63,940 nt of DNA from positions 1 through 63,940 of the forward strand of contig NZ_JAPLAI010000041.1 in NCBI RefSeq assembly GCF_026393345.1. Direction: 5' to 3'. The stretch is from Microbacterium sp. Lineage in GTDB: Bacteria; Actinomycetota; Actinomycetes; Actinomycetales; Microbacteriaceae. Below the pieces are notes generated by a model that did not search any database, had not been told where the DNA came from, and saw only the letters and a list, made by a program, of their open reading frames with translations. The translations under genes and the position numbers were made by a program. This document shows positions 27,225-36,773 of the stretch, one piece after another (position 1 is the stretch's first letter; the number at the start of each line of letters is the position of its first letter).

Positions 27225-28538
27225 CTACTCTCCCAGCACCCGCGTGAGGTAGGCGTTGTGGAACCGCCGGTCGGGATCCAGGCGGTCGCGGAGGGCGACG
27301 AAGTCGTCGAAGCGCGGGTAGCGCGTGCGCAGCACGGCCGCATCCAGTCGGTGCATCTTCCCCCAGTGGGGTCGGCCCTCGAACCCCTGCATGAGTTCCT
27401 CCACCGCGGTGAAGTAGTCGGTGGGATCCTCACGCCAGTACCGGTGGACCGCGAGGTACGCGCTGTCCCGGCCGTGCGCGGTGGACAGCCACCGGTCATC
27501 GGCGGCGGCGACCCGCACCTCGATCGGGAACGACAGCGGCCACCGTTCGCGGTCGATGAGCGCGCGGAGCGCTTCGAACGCCGGCCGCAGGCTCGCCACC
27601 GGAATCGCGTACTCCATCTCGCGGAACCGCACGTCACGGTGCTGGGTGAACACCCGGTTCGAGCGGTCGGTGTATTCACGCTGGCCGATGGTGTTGGCCC
27701 CGAGCCGGGCGAGCGGCGTCGCGAGCGCGGGGACGGCGGTGGATGCGGCGCACAGCACGCGGTACGCGTGGTTCGACAGCAGCGTGTCCTCGATGAAGCG
27801 ACCCGTCACGGGCAGCGGATGCCGCGGTGCGCTCTCCGGGAGGCGCGTGTTGGTCTTCGTCTGCGCGACGTCGGTGCGGGGGAACCAGTAGAACTCGAAA
27901 TGGTCGGCGTCCGCGGCGCGGGCGTCGAGTTCCGGAAGCAGTTCGGCGAGCGGCTCGCGCTGTTCCACCGCGTGGAGCAGGAACGCGGGCACCACCTCGA
28001 GAGTGACCTCGACCAGGATGCCGAGCGCCCCGAGGCCAAGCGCCACGGCGGGCAGCAGCTCCGGGTTCTCGTCCTCGTCGACGCGGAGCACCTCCCCGTC
28101 CGCGGTCACCAGCGTCGCGCCCACCACCTGGGTCGACAGGCCCCCGAAACGCGCGCCGGTGCCGTGGGTACCGGTCGAGATCGCCCCGGCGATGGTCTGC
28201 CGGTCGATGTCGCCGAGGTTCGTCATGGCCCAGCCATAGGGGGCGAGGAGCCGCGGCACCTGGTGGAGATGCGTCCCCGCGCGCAAGGTCACCCGCCGCC
28301 GATCCCGGTCGACCCGCACGAGCCCGGAGAGGTCGCGGAGGTCCAGGAGGATGTCGGGGGCTGCGGCGATGTCACTGAAGCTGTGGCCGGCGCCGACCGC
28401 CTTCACCCGGAGGCCGCGGGCGGCAGCCGCACGGACCGCGCGGCGGACCGCATCCGTCGACGCCGGGAACTCCACCCGGAGCGGCCGCACCGCGGTCGTG
28501 CGACCCCAGTTGCGCCACACGCCACCGGGGCGGGTCAC
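27225..28538 (-). CDS. D-arabinono-1,4-lactone oxidase-type FAD oxidoreductase
   Basis: The 437-residue protein has an N-terminal PCMH FAD-binding domain. KAVGAGHSFSDIAAAPD carries the His that binds FAD covalently in this family, and GTHGTGARFGGLSTQVV follows. The C-terminal ALO domain has the conserved HWGKMHRL. Substrates are aldonolactones or sugar alcohols, but the exact one is not readable. GTG 28538 overlaps the stop of the upstream PLP-enzyme gene by 4 nt. Confidence 0.9.
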   Translation of the reverse strand: MTRPGGVWRNWGRTTAVRPLRVEFPASTDAVRRAVRAAAARGLRVKAVGAGHSFSDIAAAPDILLDLRDLSGLVRVDRDRRRVTLRAGTHLHQVPRLLAPYGWAMTNLGDIDRQTIAGAISTGTHGTGARFGGLSTQVVGATLVTADGEVLRVDEDENPELLPAVALGLGALGILVEVTLEVVPAFLLHAVEQREPLAELLPELDARAADADHFEFYWFPRTDVAQTKTNTRLPESAPRHPLPVTGRFIEDTLLSNHAYRVLCAASTAVPALATPLARLGANTIGQREYTDRSNRVFTQHRDVRFREMEYAIPVASLRPAFEALRALIDRERWPLSFPIEVRVAAADDRWLSTAHGRDSAYLAVHRYWREDPTDYFTAVEELMQGFEGRPHWGKMHRLDAAVLRTRYPRFDDFVALRDRLDPDRRFHNAYLTRVLGE

Positions 28539-29758
28539 AGGAACGCCTTCCCTTCGCCACGGTAGGTGGGACTCGTGCCGACCAGCTCGGAGCCCACGAC
28601 GAGGGCGTAGCCGACGACGCGTTCGGCGAGCTCGCCACTCTTGGCGTGCCGGAACCAGACCCGGTCCCCCACGCTCAGCCGCTTCGCCGCAGCACCCTGG
28701 AGCGGGGTCTGCACCTCGCCGGCGCCCTCGCGCCCGAGCGTGTGGAGGCCCGTGGGCCAGACCGGTTCGGGTTGGCGGGATGCGACGGGCGGTCCAGATG
28801 CCACCCAGCCGCCGCCGAGGACGGTGGCGATGTCGGCGAGGGGCTTGCGCACGACGTCGAGCGTGAACGCGGCGGCCGGCGCCGGGTCGAAGGCGCGGTA
28901 GTGCGAGAACAGATGACCGGCGAGCAGGCCGCTGCCGGCGGTGAGCTCGGTCACCGCCTCGTCGCGGCTCGTGACCTCCAGCGAACCGGTGCCGCCGCCG
29001 TTGACGAATTCGAGCGCGGCGACGTCACGCAGGCCCGCGACGATCGCCCCGCGGCGGTCGAGCAGCTCGTCGGCGGAACGCCGCTGCATCCATCGGATGA
29101 CGGGGTCGCCGGGGCCGGCGGAATCCGGCTGACCGGCGATCTGTGCCTCGTACATCATGAGACCCACGAGGGTGAAACCGGGGCGACGAGTGATTGCCTG
29201 GGCGAATCGGACCACCTCGCTGGGGTCGTGGAGCGGGGAGCGACGCACCCCCACGTGCCCGAGTCCCGGCGCGCGCCAGGAGGCATCGGCATCGATCGCG
29301 ACCCGGATGTCCGGCCGGCTGCCCGGCGCGGCGATCGCGTCGACAAGGTCGAGCTGGGCCTCGTCGTCCACCATGAGCGTGATGCGGGACGCTGCCGCAG
29401 GGTCGGCGATGAGGCGGGCCAGCGCCTGCCGATCGGCGGTCGGGTACCCGAGCACGATGTCGTCGTGGTCCTCGGCGAGCCACAGCGCCTCGGCGAGTGT
29501 GAAGGCCAGGATGCCGGCGTACCCCGGGAGCCGCAGCAGTGCGTCGAGCATCTCTCGCACCCGGATGGACTTGCTCGCCACGCGCACCGGCACGCCGCCG
29601 GCGCGGACCATCATGTCCAGCGCGTTGTAGCGCAGCGCGTCGAGGTTCACGGCGGCAATCGGTGCGGGCAGGTGCGCCACCGCATCCGTCATGCCCTGCC
29701 AATACGCACGGGGGTCGCGCCACGGCTGGGCTCCGCCGCCGCTCAGCAGATCGATCAT
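28535..29758 (-). CDS. Alanine racemase N-domain aldolase/deaminase (D-threonine aldolase-like)
   Basis: The 407-residue protein has an alanine-racemase-like TIM barrel with the PLP lysine in RVASKSIRVREML, an IDADASWRAPGLGHVGVRR segment and a C-terminal beta domain (GDRVWFRHAKSGELAERV) that in D-threonine aldolases and D-serine dehydratases supplies metal ligands. It is annotated in relatives as amino acid deaminase/aldolase. ATG 29758 is chosen because a mini-ORF driven by the upstream TAGGCT ends at it (ATGA). A start at 29797 would overlap the -10 spacer. It is coupled to the lactone oxidase gene. Confidence 0.85.
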   Translation of the reverse strand: MIDLLSGGGAQPWRDPRAYWQGMTDAVAHLPAPIAAVNLDALRYNALDMMVRAGGVPVRVASKSIRVREMLDALLRLPGYAGILAFTLAEALWLAEDHDDIVLGYPTADRQALARLIADPAAASRITLMVDDEAQLDLVDAIAAPGSRPDIRVAIDADASWRAPGLGHVGVRRSPLHDPSEVVRFAQAITRRPGFTLVGLMMYEAQIAGQPDSAGPGDPVIRWMQRRSADELLDRRGAIVAGLRDVAALEFVNGGGTGSLEVTSRDEAVTELTAGSGLLAGHLFSHYRAFDPAPAAAFTLDVVRKPLADIATVLGGGWVASGPPVASRQPEPVWPTGLHTLGREGAGEVQTPLQGAAAKRLSVGDRVWFRHAKSGELAERVVGYALVVGSELVGTSPTYRGEGKAFL

Positions 29759-29790
29759 GCGCGCACGTTCCGACGTCGAGTCACAAACAT
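29755..29790 (-). CDS. Leaderless mini-ORF (MFVTRRRNVRA) before the PLP-enzyme gene
   Basis: TAGGCT (29803-29798 on the minus strand) is followed after 7 nt by ATG, eleven sense codons and TGA. The stop shares 4 nt with the next start (ATGA). The position fits a leaderless upstream ORF that hands ribosomes to the downstream gene. Confidence 0.5.
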   Translation of the reverse strand: MFVTRRRNVRA

Positions 29791-29933
29791 GCGCCATAGC
29801 CTACGGGCGCGGGCGGCGGATGCGAGCGCGGGCCTCGTGCTGGTCACCGCGAAGGCGGAGCGCGGCTGCTCCCGGGCAACGCACTGCCACCGACTCTGCC
29901 TCGGTCAAGAATCGGGCGGTTTAAAGTCGGGAC

Positions 29934-30509
29934 GTGGACGTCTTTTGGGGGACTCTTGCAGGCGCGATCGTCGGAGCCGCGGTCGGCGCATTCGCATCCT
30001 GGCTGTTCGCGCTCGATCTGCGTCGACGGGAGGCACGGGAGCGGAGTGCAGATCGTGAGCAGGAACGACTGGATCGGGCAGCCGAACGAGAGGAGTCGCG
30101 GCGCGAACGTCAGAGTGAGGCGGAGCGGCGCTGGCGACGAGATCGCGTCCTCGCTATGCGCACCGGGCTTGCAGGGGTGTGGAGCATCCTCTGGGAGTGG
30201 GCGCTTGCGACCTCGGACCATGAGCGCGAGGAGGGACGGCTCCTTTTCATCAACGCGCTCAACGAAGTGAAAGGTGAGACCCGTCACGAGGAATCCGACC
30301 TCTGGTGGGATCTGTATCGGATGGCGCGAAGCCCGGTCTATGAACACCTTCCGGTCGTTGCCGACATGCTCCAGGACTACCTCGCTGGCTACGGCCTCAT
30401 CTCGAACCCGCAGCACTGGGCGAAGCGAGCCACATCCACCGGGCGACACCTTCACGAGGACTCATCGAACGACCTGCCGACCGACGTCGACGAGGGCGAC
30501 AAGCGTTGA
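29934..30509 (+). CDS. Membrane-anchored coiled-coil hypothetical protein
   Basis: The 191-residue protein begins with a glycine/alanine-rich membrane helix (VFWGTLAGAIVGAAVGAFASWLFAL). A strongly charged coiled coil follows (about residues 28-68, alternating Arg and Glu), then a helical domain with Trp-rich segments (GVWSILWEWAL, DLWWDLYRMA). GTG 29934 follows TAAAGT by 6 nt, a leaderless start. Base composition is visibly less GC-rich than its neighbours, and the gene sits directly beside a tRNA gene, so horizontal acquisition is plausible. No family recognised. Confidence 0.7.
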   Translation: MDVFWGTLAGAIVGAAVGAFASWLFALDLRRREARERSADREQERLDRAAEREESRRERQSEAERRWRRDRVLAMRTGLAGVWSILWEWALATSDHEREEGRLLFINALNEVKGETRHEESDLWWDLYRMARSPVYEHLPVVADMLQDYLAGYGLISNPQHWAKRATSTGRHLHEDSSNDLPTDVDEGDKR

Positions 30510-30524
30510 CATCACACCGATCTC

Positions 30525-30600
30525 TGGTACCCCCGGTGGGACTCGAACCCACACTGAAGCGATTTTAAGTCGCCTGCCTCTGCCATTGGGCTACGGGGGC
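30525..30600 (-). tRNA. tRNA with UAA anticodon (nominally Leu), class I shape
   Basis: A 76-nt cloverleaf including an encoded CCA end. The acceptor pairs GCCCCCG with CGGGGGT. The anticodon stem is GGCGA/TCGCT and its loop CTTAAAA puts TAA at positions 34-36 (30567-30565). The T arm is GTGGG-TTCGAGT-CCCAC. The variable region is only five bases (TCAGT), whereas leucine tRNAs normally carry a long variable arm. The anticodon reads UUA, so leucine is the formal assignment, but the body is not leucine-like. Confidence 0.8.
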
Positions 30601-30622
30601 GCGTCTTCACCCTAGACGCGGA

Positions 30623-30655
30623 AACGCCGCCGTACCCAGAGGATGCGGCGGCGTT
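30623..30655 (-). terminator. Terminator of ndh
   Basis: A 9-bp stem (AACGCCGCC and GGCGGCGTT) with a 15-nt loop lies 8 nt beyond the ndh stop, followed on the minus strand by TCCGCG. It separates ndh from the tRNA gene. Confidence 0.6.
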
Positions 30656-30663
30656 CACGGAGC

Positions 30664-32064
30664 CTACTTCGCGACCGGCGCCTTCGCGGCCGGGGCCGCG
30701 TCGGCGGCGGCGACAGCCGGGCGGGGGCGGGAGGCGAACTCCTCGAAGAACCCGCGGGGGTGCTGCACCGGCTCCAGGTTCACGATGTCGCGACCGAGCC
30801 AGAAGTTGTTCCACCAGCCCCACAGCACGCGCCACTTGCGCTCCCAGGAGGGCATCGCCAGGCCGTGGTAGCCGCGGTGGGCGATCCAGGCGACAAAGCC
30901 CTTGAGCGCGAGGTTGCCGGACTGGAAGACACCGTTGTACAGACCCAGACCGGCCACGGCACCGAGGTTCTTGTGCACGTAGTCCTTGGGAAGCTCGCCG
31001 CGAAGCACCGCGATGAGGTTCTTCGCGAGCCGCTTCGCCTGACGCACGGCGTGCTGGGCGTTGGGCACGCAGTAGCCGCCGACGCCGCCGCCGGTGAGAT
31101 CGGGCACAGCGGCCACGGCACCGGCGGTCCAGGCGCCCTCGACGACGTTCCCCTCGGCGTCGACGACGCGGAGGTCGGCCTGGGCGCGGATGCGGCCGCG
31201 CTCCTCGGTCGGCAGGTCGCCGCCCTTGACGACCTGCGGGTTCGCCATGACTCCGGCGGTCCACACAATGATGTCGGTGGGGATGATCTCACCCGTCGAC
31301 AGCTCGACATTGCCGCCGACGGCACCGGTGACCTGGGTGTCCAGGTGAACGAACGCGCCGCGCTTGGCGAGATCCTTGAGCACCCATTCGCTGGTCTTGA
31401 GCGACACCTCCGGCATGATCCGGCCCATCGCCTCGATCAGGTGGAAGTGGGTCTCGTCGAAGCTGAGCTCGGGGTACTTCTCCAGCAACGCCGAGGCGAA
31501 CGAGCGCAGCTCCGCGAACGTCTCAATACCGGCGAACCCACCGCCGACGACGACGACGGTCAGCAGCCGCTCGCGGGCAGGGCCCGCGGGGAGGGCAGCG
31601 GCCTTATCGAAGTTCGAGAGCAGCTTGTCGCGCACCCAGACGGCCTCTTCGATGGCCTTCATGCCGATCGCGTTCTCGGCGATGCCGGGGATCGGGAAGG
31701 TCCGCGAGACGGATCCGGCCGTGACGACGATCTGGTCGTACGGGAACTGGTACGGCTCGCCCAGGGCGGGCGTGATCGTGGCGACCTTGTTGGCGTGGTC
31801 GATGGCGGTGACCTTGGCCGCGACGACGTGCGTGCGCTTGAGGTGGCGGCGCGTGGCGACCACGGCGTGCCGCGGCTCGATCGCGCCGGCCGCCACCTCG
31901 GGCAGGAACGGCAGATAGGTCATGTACGGCAGCGGGTCGACGATGGTCACATCGGCCTCACCCTTGCGTAGCTGCTTCTCGAGCTTCCACGCAGTGTAGA
32001 ACCCTGCGTACCCTCCACCGACGATGAGGATGCGGGGCACGACATTGGTCACTGTGCTTGTCAC
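30664..32064 (-). CDS. ndh: Type II NADH dehydrogenase (NDH-2)
   Basis: The 466-residue flavoprotein passes electrons from NADH to menaquinone without pumping protons. FAD binding is seen in ILIVGGGYAGFYTA, NADH binding in VVVVGGGFAGIETFAEL, and the second FAD motif in WTAGAVAAVPDL near GGYCVPNAQHAVRQ. The C-terminus has a membrane-associating region (GWWNNFWLGRDIV) and an Ala/Pro tail. GTG 32064 is used; another GTG four codons later is possible. AGGAG lies about 14 nt upstream. It follows the S8 protease gene by 22 nt. Confidence 0.94.
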   Translation of the reverse strand: MTSTVTNVVPRILIVGGGYAGFYTAWKLEKQLRKGEADVTIVDPLPYMTYLPFLPEVAAGAIEPRHAVVATRRHLKRTHVVAAKVTAIDHANKVATITPALGEPYQFPYDQIVVTAGSVSRTFPIPGIAENAIGMKAIEEAVWVRDKLLSNFDKAAALPAGPARERLLTVVVVGGGFAGIETFAELRSFASALLEKYPELSFDETHFHLIEAMGRIMPEVSLKTSEWVLKDLAKRGAFVHLDTQVTGAVGGNVELSTGEIIPTDIIVWTAGVMANPQVVKGGDLPTEERGRIRAQADLRVVDAEGNVVEGAWTAGAVAAVPDLTGGGVGGYCVPNAQHAVRQAKRLAKNLIAVLRGELPKDYVHKNLGAVAGLGLYNGVFQSGNLALKGFVAWIAHRGYHGLAMPSWERKWRVLWGWWNNFWLGRDIVNLEPVQHPRGFFEEFASRPRPAVAAADAAPAAKAPVAK

Positions 32065-32086
32065 GATGGGAAAGAACTCCTGAGAA

Positions 32087-33358
32087 TCAACGGCGTGGTG
32101 CGCGTGGCGCTCGCGCCAATCGGACGCGTCGGACAGCAGCAGTGACGCCGAGCGCTACCAGTATAGCTGCGACTGTGAGCCCCATAAGCGGCAACGAGCC
32201 GTAGAGGAGCGTCGCCTCCGTTGGCAATAGCGGCGAACCACCCGCGCTCGGCTGATCCGCTTCCGGCAGCGCGGGCACCTGCACCGGATCGATGGAGGTT
32301 TCGGGCATCGGCGTCCCCTGCGCGCGGCGATGGACGCGGATCCATTCGCGCAGGTCGCCCATGGGGTTGGCGCTCACCGTGGCGACGGGCGCAGACACGG
32401 CGGCGGCCGCATCCACCAGGCCGTAGCCGTACTGGTTGTCCGGTAGGTCTCCCACCCCGGCGGGCGGACGAGCGGTGCGCACGATGCGGTTGATCACGTT
32501 CGCGGCGTCTAGCTCGGGATGGGCGGCGCGGACGAGCGCGGCGATGCCGGCGACGATGGGCGCCGCCCCGCTCGTGCCGTCCCAGGTGACGAGCTGGCCA
32601 TCTGCGGACACGCCGAGCAGCTTCTCGCTGGGTGCGTCGACCCCGATCGTGATCCCCTGGGTGGAGGCGGCGACGCTGGCCCGGCCCTGCGGGTCGACTC
32701 CGCCGACCGTCAGCACGCCGGGGATGGTCGCCGGCGCCCCCACGCGCGAAGTGCCGCTGCCGCGGTTGCCGGCAGCGACCACCACGACCACATCGTGGTC
32801 GAAGGCGTACAGGAAGGCGTCGTCCCAGGTCTGATCCCAGTCCAGCGTGTTGGTGGTGAACGACAGGTTGATGACGTCGGCGCCGTGGTCGACCGACCAA
32901 CGGATGGCGTCGGCGACCTGCGTCGTGATCGGGACTGTCGTGCTCGACCCGAAGCCCACCGAGACGGAGAGCAGGTCCGCCTCGGGTGCGACGCCGATCA
33001 TGCCGCCGGGGGTCTGGCGTGCGGCGGCGAGCGAGGCGACCCAGCTGCCGTGGTTGGCATCCACGACGCCGACCGGAGTACGGCCGTCGGCGGCACCCTC
33101 CCCCGAGACGTCGGTGCCACCCACTACGGCGCCCTCGAACGCGGGAGCCTTGCCGATGCCGGTGTCGATCACAGCGATGCGGACGCCCTCACCGCGCGTC
33201 GTGGCCCAGGCAGTCTCGATCCCGTAGTCGTCGAGCCAATACTCCTGCGCCCGGACCGGGTCCGGGGTGACGTCCGGGGTCGAGGCCAGAGCGGATGCGG
33301 GCGCGAACACGGCCCACACGATTCCGGCGGCAGCGACCGCGCGGAGCGCCCGTCTCAT
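32087..33358 (-). CDS. Membrane-anchored subtilisin-like (S8, mycosin-like) protease
   Basis: The 423-residue protein has a signal peptide (residues 1-26, ending ALAS), then a subtilase domain with the catalytic triad in AVIDTGIG (Asp), NHGSWVAS (His) and GTSGAAPIVAG (Ser) and the oxyanion Asn in AAGNRGSG. A C-terminal membrane helix (LPLMGLTVAAILVALGVTAAV) and a basic tail complete it, so the domain faces outward. The layout matches mycosins of ESX systems, but no ESX gene is visible here. The ATG overlaps the DUF501 stop by 4 nt. Confidence 0.9.
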   Translation of the reverse strand: MRRALRAVAAAGIVWAVFAPASALASTPDVTPDPVRAQEYWLDDYGIETAWATTRGEGVRIAVIDTGIGKAPAFEGAVVGGTDVSGEGAADGRTPVGVVDANHGSWVASLAAARQTPGGMIGVAPEADLLSVSVGFGSSTTVPITTQVADAIRWSVDHGADVINLSFTTNTLDWDQTWDDAFLYAFDHDVVVVVAAGNRGSGTSRVGAPATIPGVLTVGGVDPQGRASVAASTQGITIGVDAPSEKLLGVSADGQLVTWDGTSGAAPIVAGIAALVRAAHPELDAANVINRIVRTARPPAGVGDLPDNQYGYGLVDAAAAVSAPVATVSANPMGDLREWIRVHRRAQGTPMPETSIDPVQVPALPEADQPSAGGSPLLPTEATLLYGSLPLMGLTVAAILVALGVTAAVRRVRLARAPRAPRR

Positions 33359-33930
33359 CCAGGCTGCCCGGCGTCGAGAACGGCGTCGAGAACGGCGTCG
33401 CCACCGGTGGGGGCGCCGAGGGCAGCGCCCGGGTCGGCGCAGACGCAGCGCTCCGGCGACCAGTCGCCGCGCGCGAGGGCGGCGTCACCGATCGGGTTCA
33501 CTCCGGGACCGGCGGCCAGCGCGTGACCGGCGAGAGCGTGCAGGCACTTCACCCGGGTCGGCATGCCGCCCGCGGAGACACCGGCGATCTCGTCGACCTC
33601 GCCGAAACCGGCACGATCGGACAGGTACGCCTGGTGCGCCCGGAGATAAGCCGCCGCGACATCGGGATCGTCGAGCTGCGCCGCCAGCTCCGGCATCACA
33701 TGCTCCGCCTCCAGCCGAGACATCGCGGCGGTGGCTCCGGGGTGGGTCAGGTAGTAGAACGTGGGGAAGGGCGATCCGTCGTCCAGCCGGGGTGCGGTGG
33801 CCACCACGGTGGGGTTGCCGCAGACGCACCGTGCGGCGATGCCCACGGCACCTCGGACGGGGCGGCCCAGCTGGGCGCGCAGCACCGCGAATTCAGCATC
33901 CGTGACAGGGGCGAACGGCGGAGTACTCAC
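33355..33930 (-). CDS. DUF501 protein
   Basis: The 191-residue soluble protein fits DUF501, an actinobacterial family found near eno and ftsB. It begins with VTDAEFAVLRAQLGRPVRGAVGIAARC, has TFYYLTHP and VKCLHALAGHALAAGPGVNPIGD, and contains several conserved cysteines (CVCGN, KCLH, RCVCAD) that may bind metal. TAGCCT lies 6 nt before GTG 33930, so the transcript is probably leaderless. Function unknown. Confidence 0.9.
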   Translation of the reverse strand: MSTPPFAPVTDAEFAVLRAQLGRPVRGAVGIAARCVCGNPTVVATAPRLDDGSPFPTFYYLTHPGATAAMSRLEAEHVMPELAAQLDDPDVAAAYLRAHQAYLSDRAGFGEVDEIAGVSAGGMPTRVKCLHALAGHALAAGPGVNPIGDAALARGDWSPERCVCADPGAALGAPTGGDAVLDAVLDAGQPG

Positions 33931-33971
33931 CGTGCCAGGCTACCGGCAGCTCCCCGGGAAACCGCCGCGCG

Positions 33972-34469
33972 TCACCCGACGGGGCCGGTCGCGCTCTGAG
34001 CCGCGCCGGCGACGACGACGGACCGCACGAGCTGCGACATCCAGTCGGTGCGGGTCTGCTGAACCTCATCGCTCACCGCGGCCCGTTCCTGCGGCTGCTG
34101 GGCGGCGCTGAGGTCGTTGTCGACGAGGTAGAAGATCTCCCCCGGCTGCGTGTAGTAGAGCCGTTCGCGGGCCTGCGTCATGATGTAGGCCGGGTCATTC
34201 CAACGGTCGTCCTGCGCTTCGAGATCGTCGATCTGCTCCTGCGTGACCTGGACCGCGTGCTCGAGCGCGGCGATCCGCTGCCGCTGGTCGACGTAGGTGC
34301 CGATCGTCGGCACCAGCACGAGCACGGCGAGCACGACGAGCCCGAGCATGATGATCATGAACCCGGACAGCCGGATGCCGCCGAGCCACTCCCGCACGTC
34401 GACCCGGCGCCGCGCGGACCGCTCGGCCGCGGGCGGGGACGCGGAAGGGGGAGCCGTTCGTCTGGACAC
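33972..34469 (-). CDS. ftsB: Septum formation initiator (FtsB/DivIC family)
   Basis: The 165-residue protein has a basic cytoplasmic N-terminus, one membrane helix (FMIIMLGLVVLAVLVLVPTIGTYV) and an extracytoplasmic coiled coil (QRQRIAALEHAVQVTQEQIDDLEAQ). The family hallmark WNDPAYIMTQARERLYYTQPGE follows. It stabilises the FtsQ-FtsL divisome complex. GTG 34469 has GAAGGGGGAG upstream. It lies 34 nt after eno on the same strand, the conserved actinobacterial order. Confidence 0.93.
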   Translation of the reverse strand: MSRRTAPPSASPPAAERSARRRVDVREWLGGIRLSGFMIIMLGLVVLAVLVLVPTIGTYVDQRQRIAALEHAVQVTQEQIDDLEAQDDRWNDPAYIMTQARERLYYTQPGEIFYLVDNDLSAAQQPQERAAVSDEVQQTRTDWMSQLVRSVVVAGAAQSATGPVG

Positions 34470-34503
34470 GACTCCCCCTTCCGATCAGATGTGTGCGGTG
34501 CGC

Positions 34504-35895
<1,392 letters not shown>

Positions 35896-35918
35896 CTAGT
35901 GAACCGCGTCGCTCGGCA

Positions 35919-36602
35919 TCAGGTGGCAACCGCATCCGTGAGCAGGGCGACCGCGATACCGTCCCAGCCCTTCGCGTCCAGGGTCTGCAGCGCGGTGGCG
36001 TCGAACCGCGGGTCGGCGCCCAGCATCATGAGCCCGGCGCGCGTGCCACGCACATCACTGCGATCGGAGTCCGGGTCGGCGACCGCACCGCCCCGACCCA
36101 CGTTGTCCACCACGACGACGGTGCCGGGCCGGCCGAGCCGGGCCGCCCAGTCGAGGTAGATCGTGTTGGACTCCTTGTCGGCGTCGACGAAGACGAGGTC
36201 GAAGGGGCCCTGTCCTTCGAGCGTGGGCAGCACGTCCTCGGCGCGCCCGACGCGGATGTCGACCTTCTCCCCCACGCCGGCGCGGTCGATGCTCGCGCGG
36301 GCGACCGCCGCGTGCGCGGGCTCGGCCTCGATCGTCACGACCCGCCCGTCGTCCGGGAGCGCCCGCGCCAGCCAGATCGTGGAGTAGCCGCCGAGGGTAC
36401 CGATCTCCAACACCCGCCGGGCGCCCGCGATCCGCGCCAGCAGGTGCAGGAACTTGCCGTTCAGGGGTGCCACCTCGATCGCGGGGAGCCCGGCATCCTG
36501 CTGATCGGAGATCGCCCGCTGCAGGGCCGCGTCCTCCCCCACCAGCGTGCCGGTGAGGTAGGCGTCGACGGCGAGCCAGGCTTCGGGTGTGGGTGCATCC
36601 AT
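35919..36602 (-). CDS. O-methyltransferase (family 3, COMT-like)
   Basis: The 227-residue protein matches the metal-dependent O-methyltransferase family: RRVLEIGTLGGYSTIWLARALP (SAM motif I), VVTIEAEPAHAAVARA, and FDLVFVDADKESNTIYLDWAARL with the metal-binding Asp. The substrate is unknown; catechols or mycothiol-related compounds are possible. ATG 36602 is used because the upstream region codes nothing typical of the family. TGCGCT lies 6 nt before the start. Divergent from the DUF4442 gene. Confidence 0.88.
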   Translation of the reverse strand: MDAPTPEAWLAVDAYLTGTLVGEDAALQRAISDQQDAGLPAIEVAPLNGKFLHLLARIAGARRVLEIGTLGGYSTIWLARALPDDGRVVTIEAEPAHAAVARASIDRAGVGEKVDIRVGRAEDVLPTLEGQGPFDLVFVDADKESNTIYLDWAARLGRPGTVVVVDNVGRGGAVADPDSDRSDVRGTRAGLMMLGADPRFDATALQTLDAKGWDGIAVALLTDAVAT

Positions 36603-36773
36603 GCCTCCAGCGCACCGTGCCGCCGCATCCGCGTCAACCGCCCGCCGAGACTGCGGGTCGGTCCGGTCCGGCGTGGAAGACGGGACATGGCTGGCGTCTC
36701 GGCGGAGGAAGGAATTGTGGAAAGGGCACAACGGATGCTGCGCATCGATGCACGAACCGGCACGATCCCGGGC

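Noticed and set aside
30525..30600. Reading the tRNA as tRNA-Lys because its body looks lysine-like
   Set aside because: A 7-nt loop CTTAAAA leaves UAA, not CUU or UUU, at positions 34-36.
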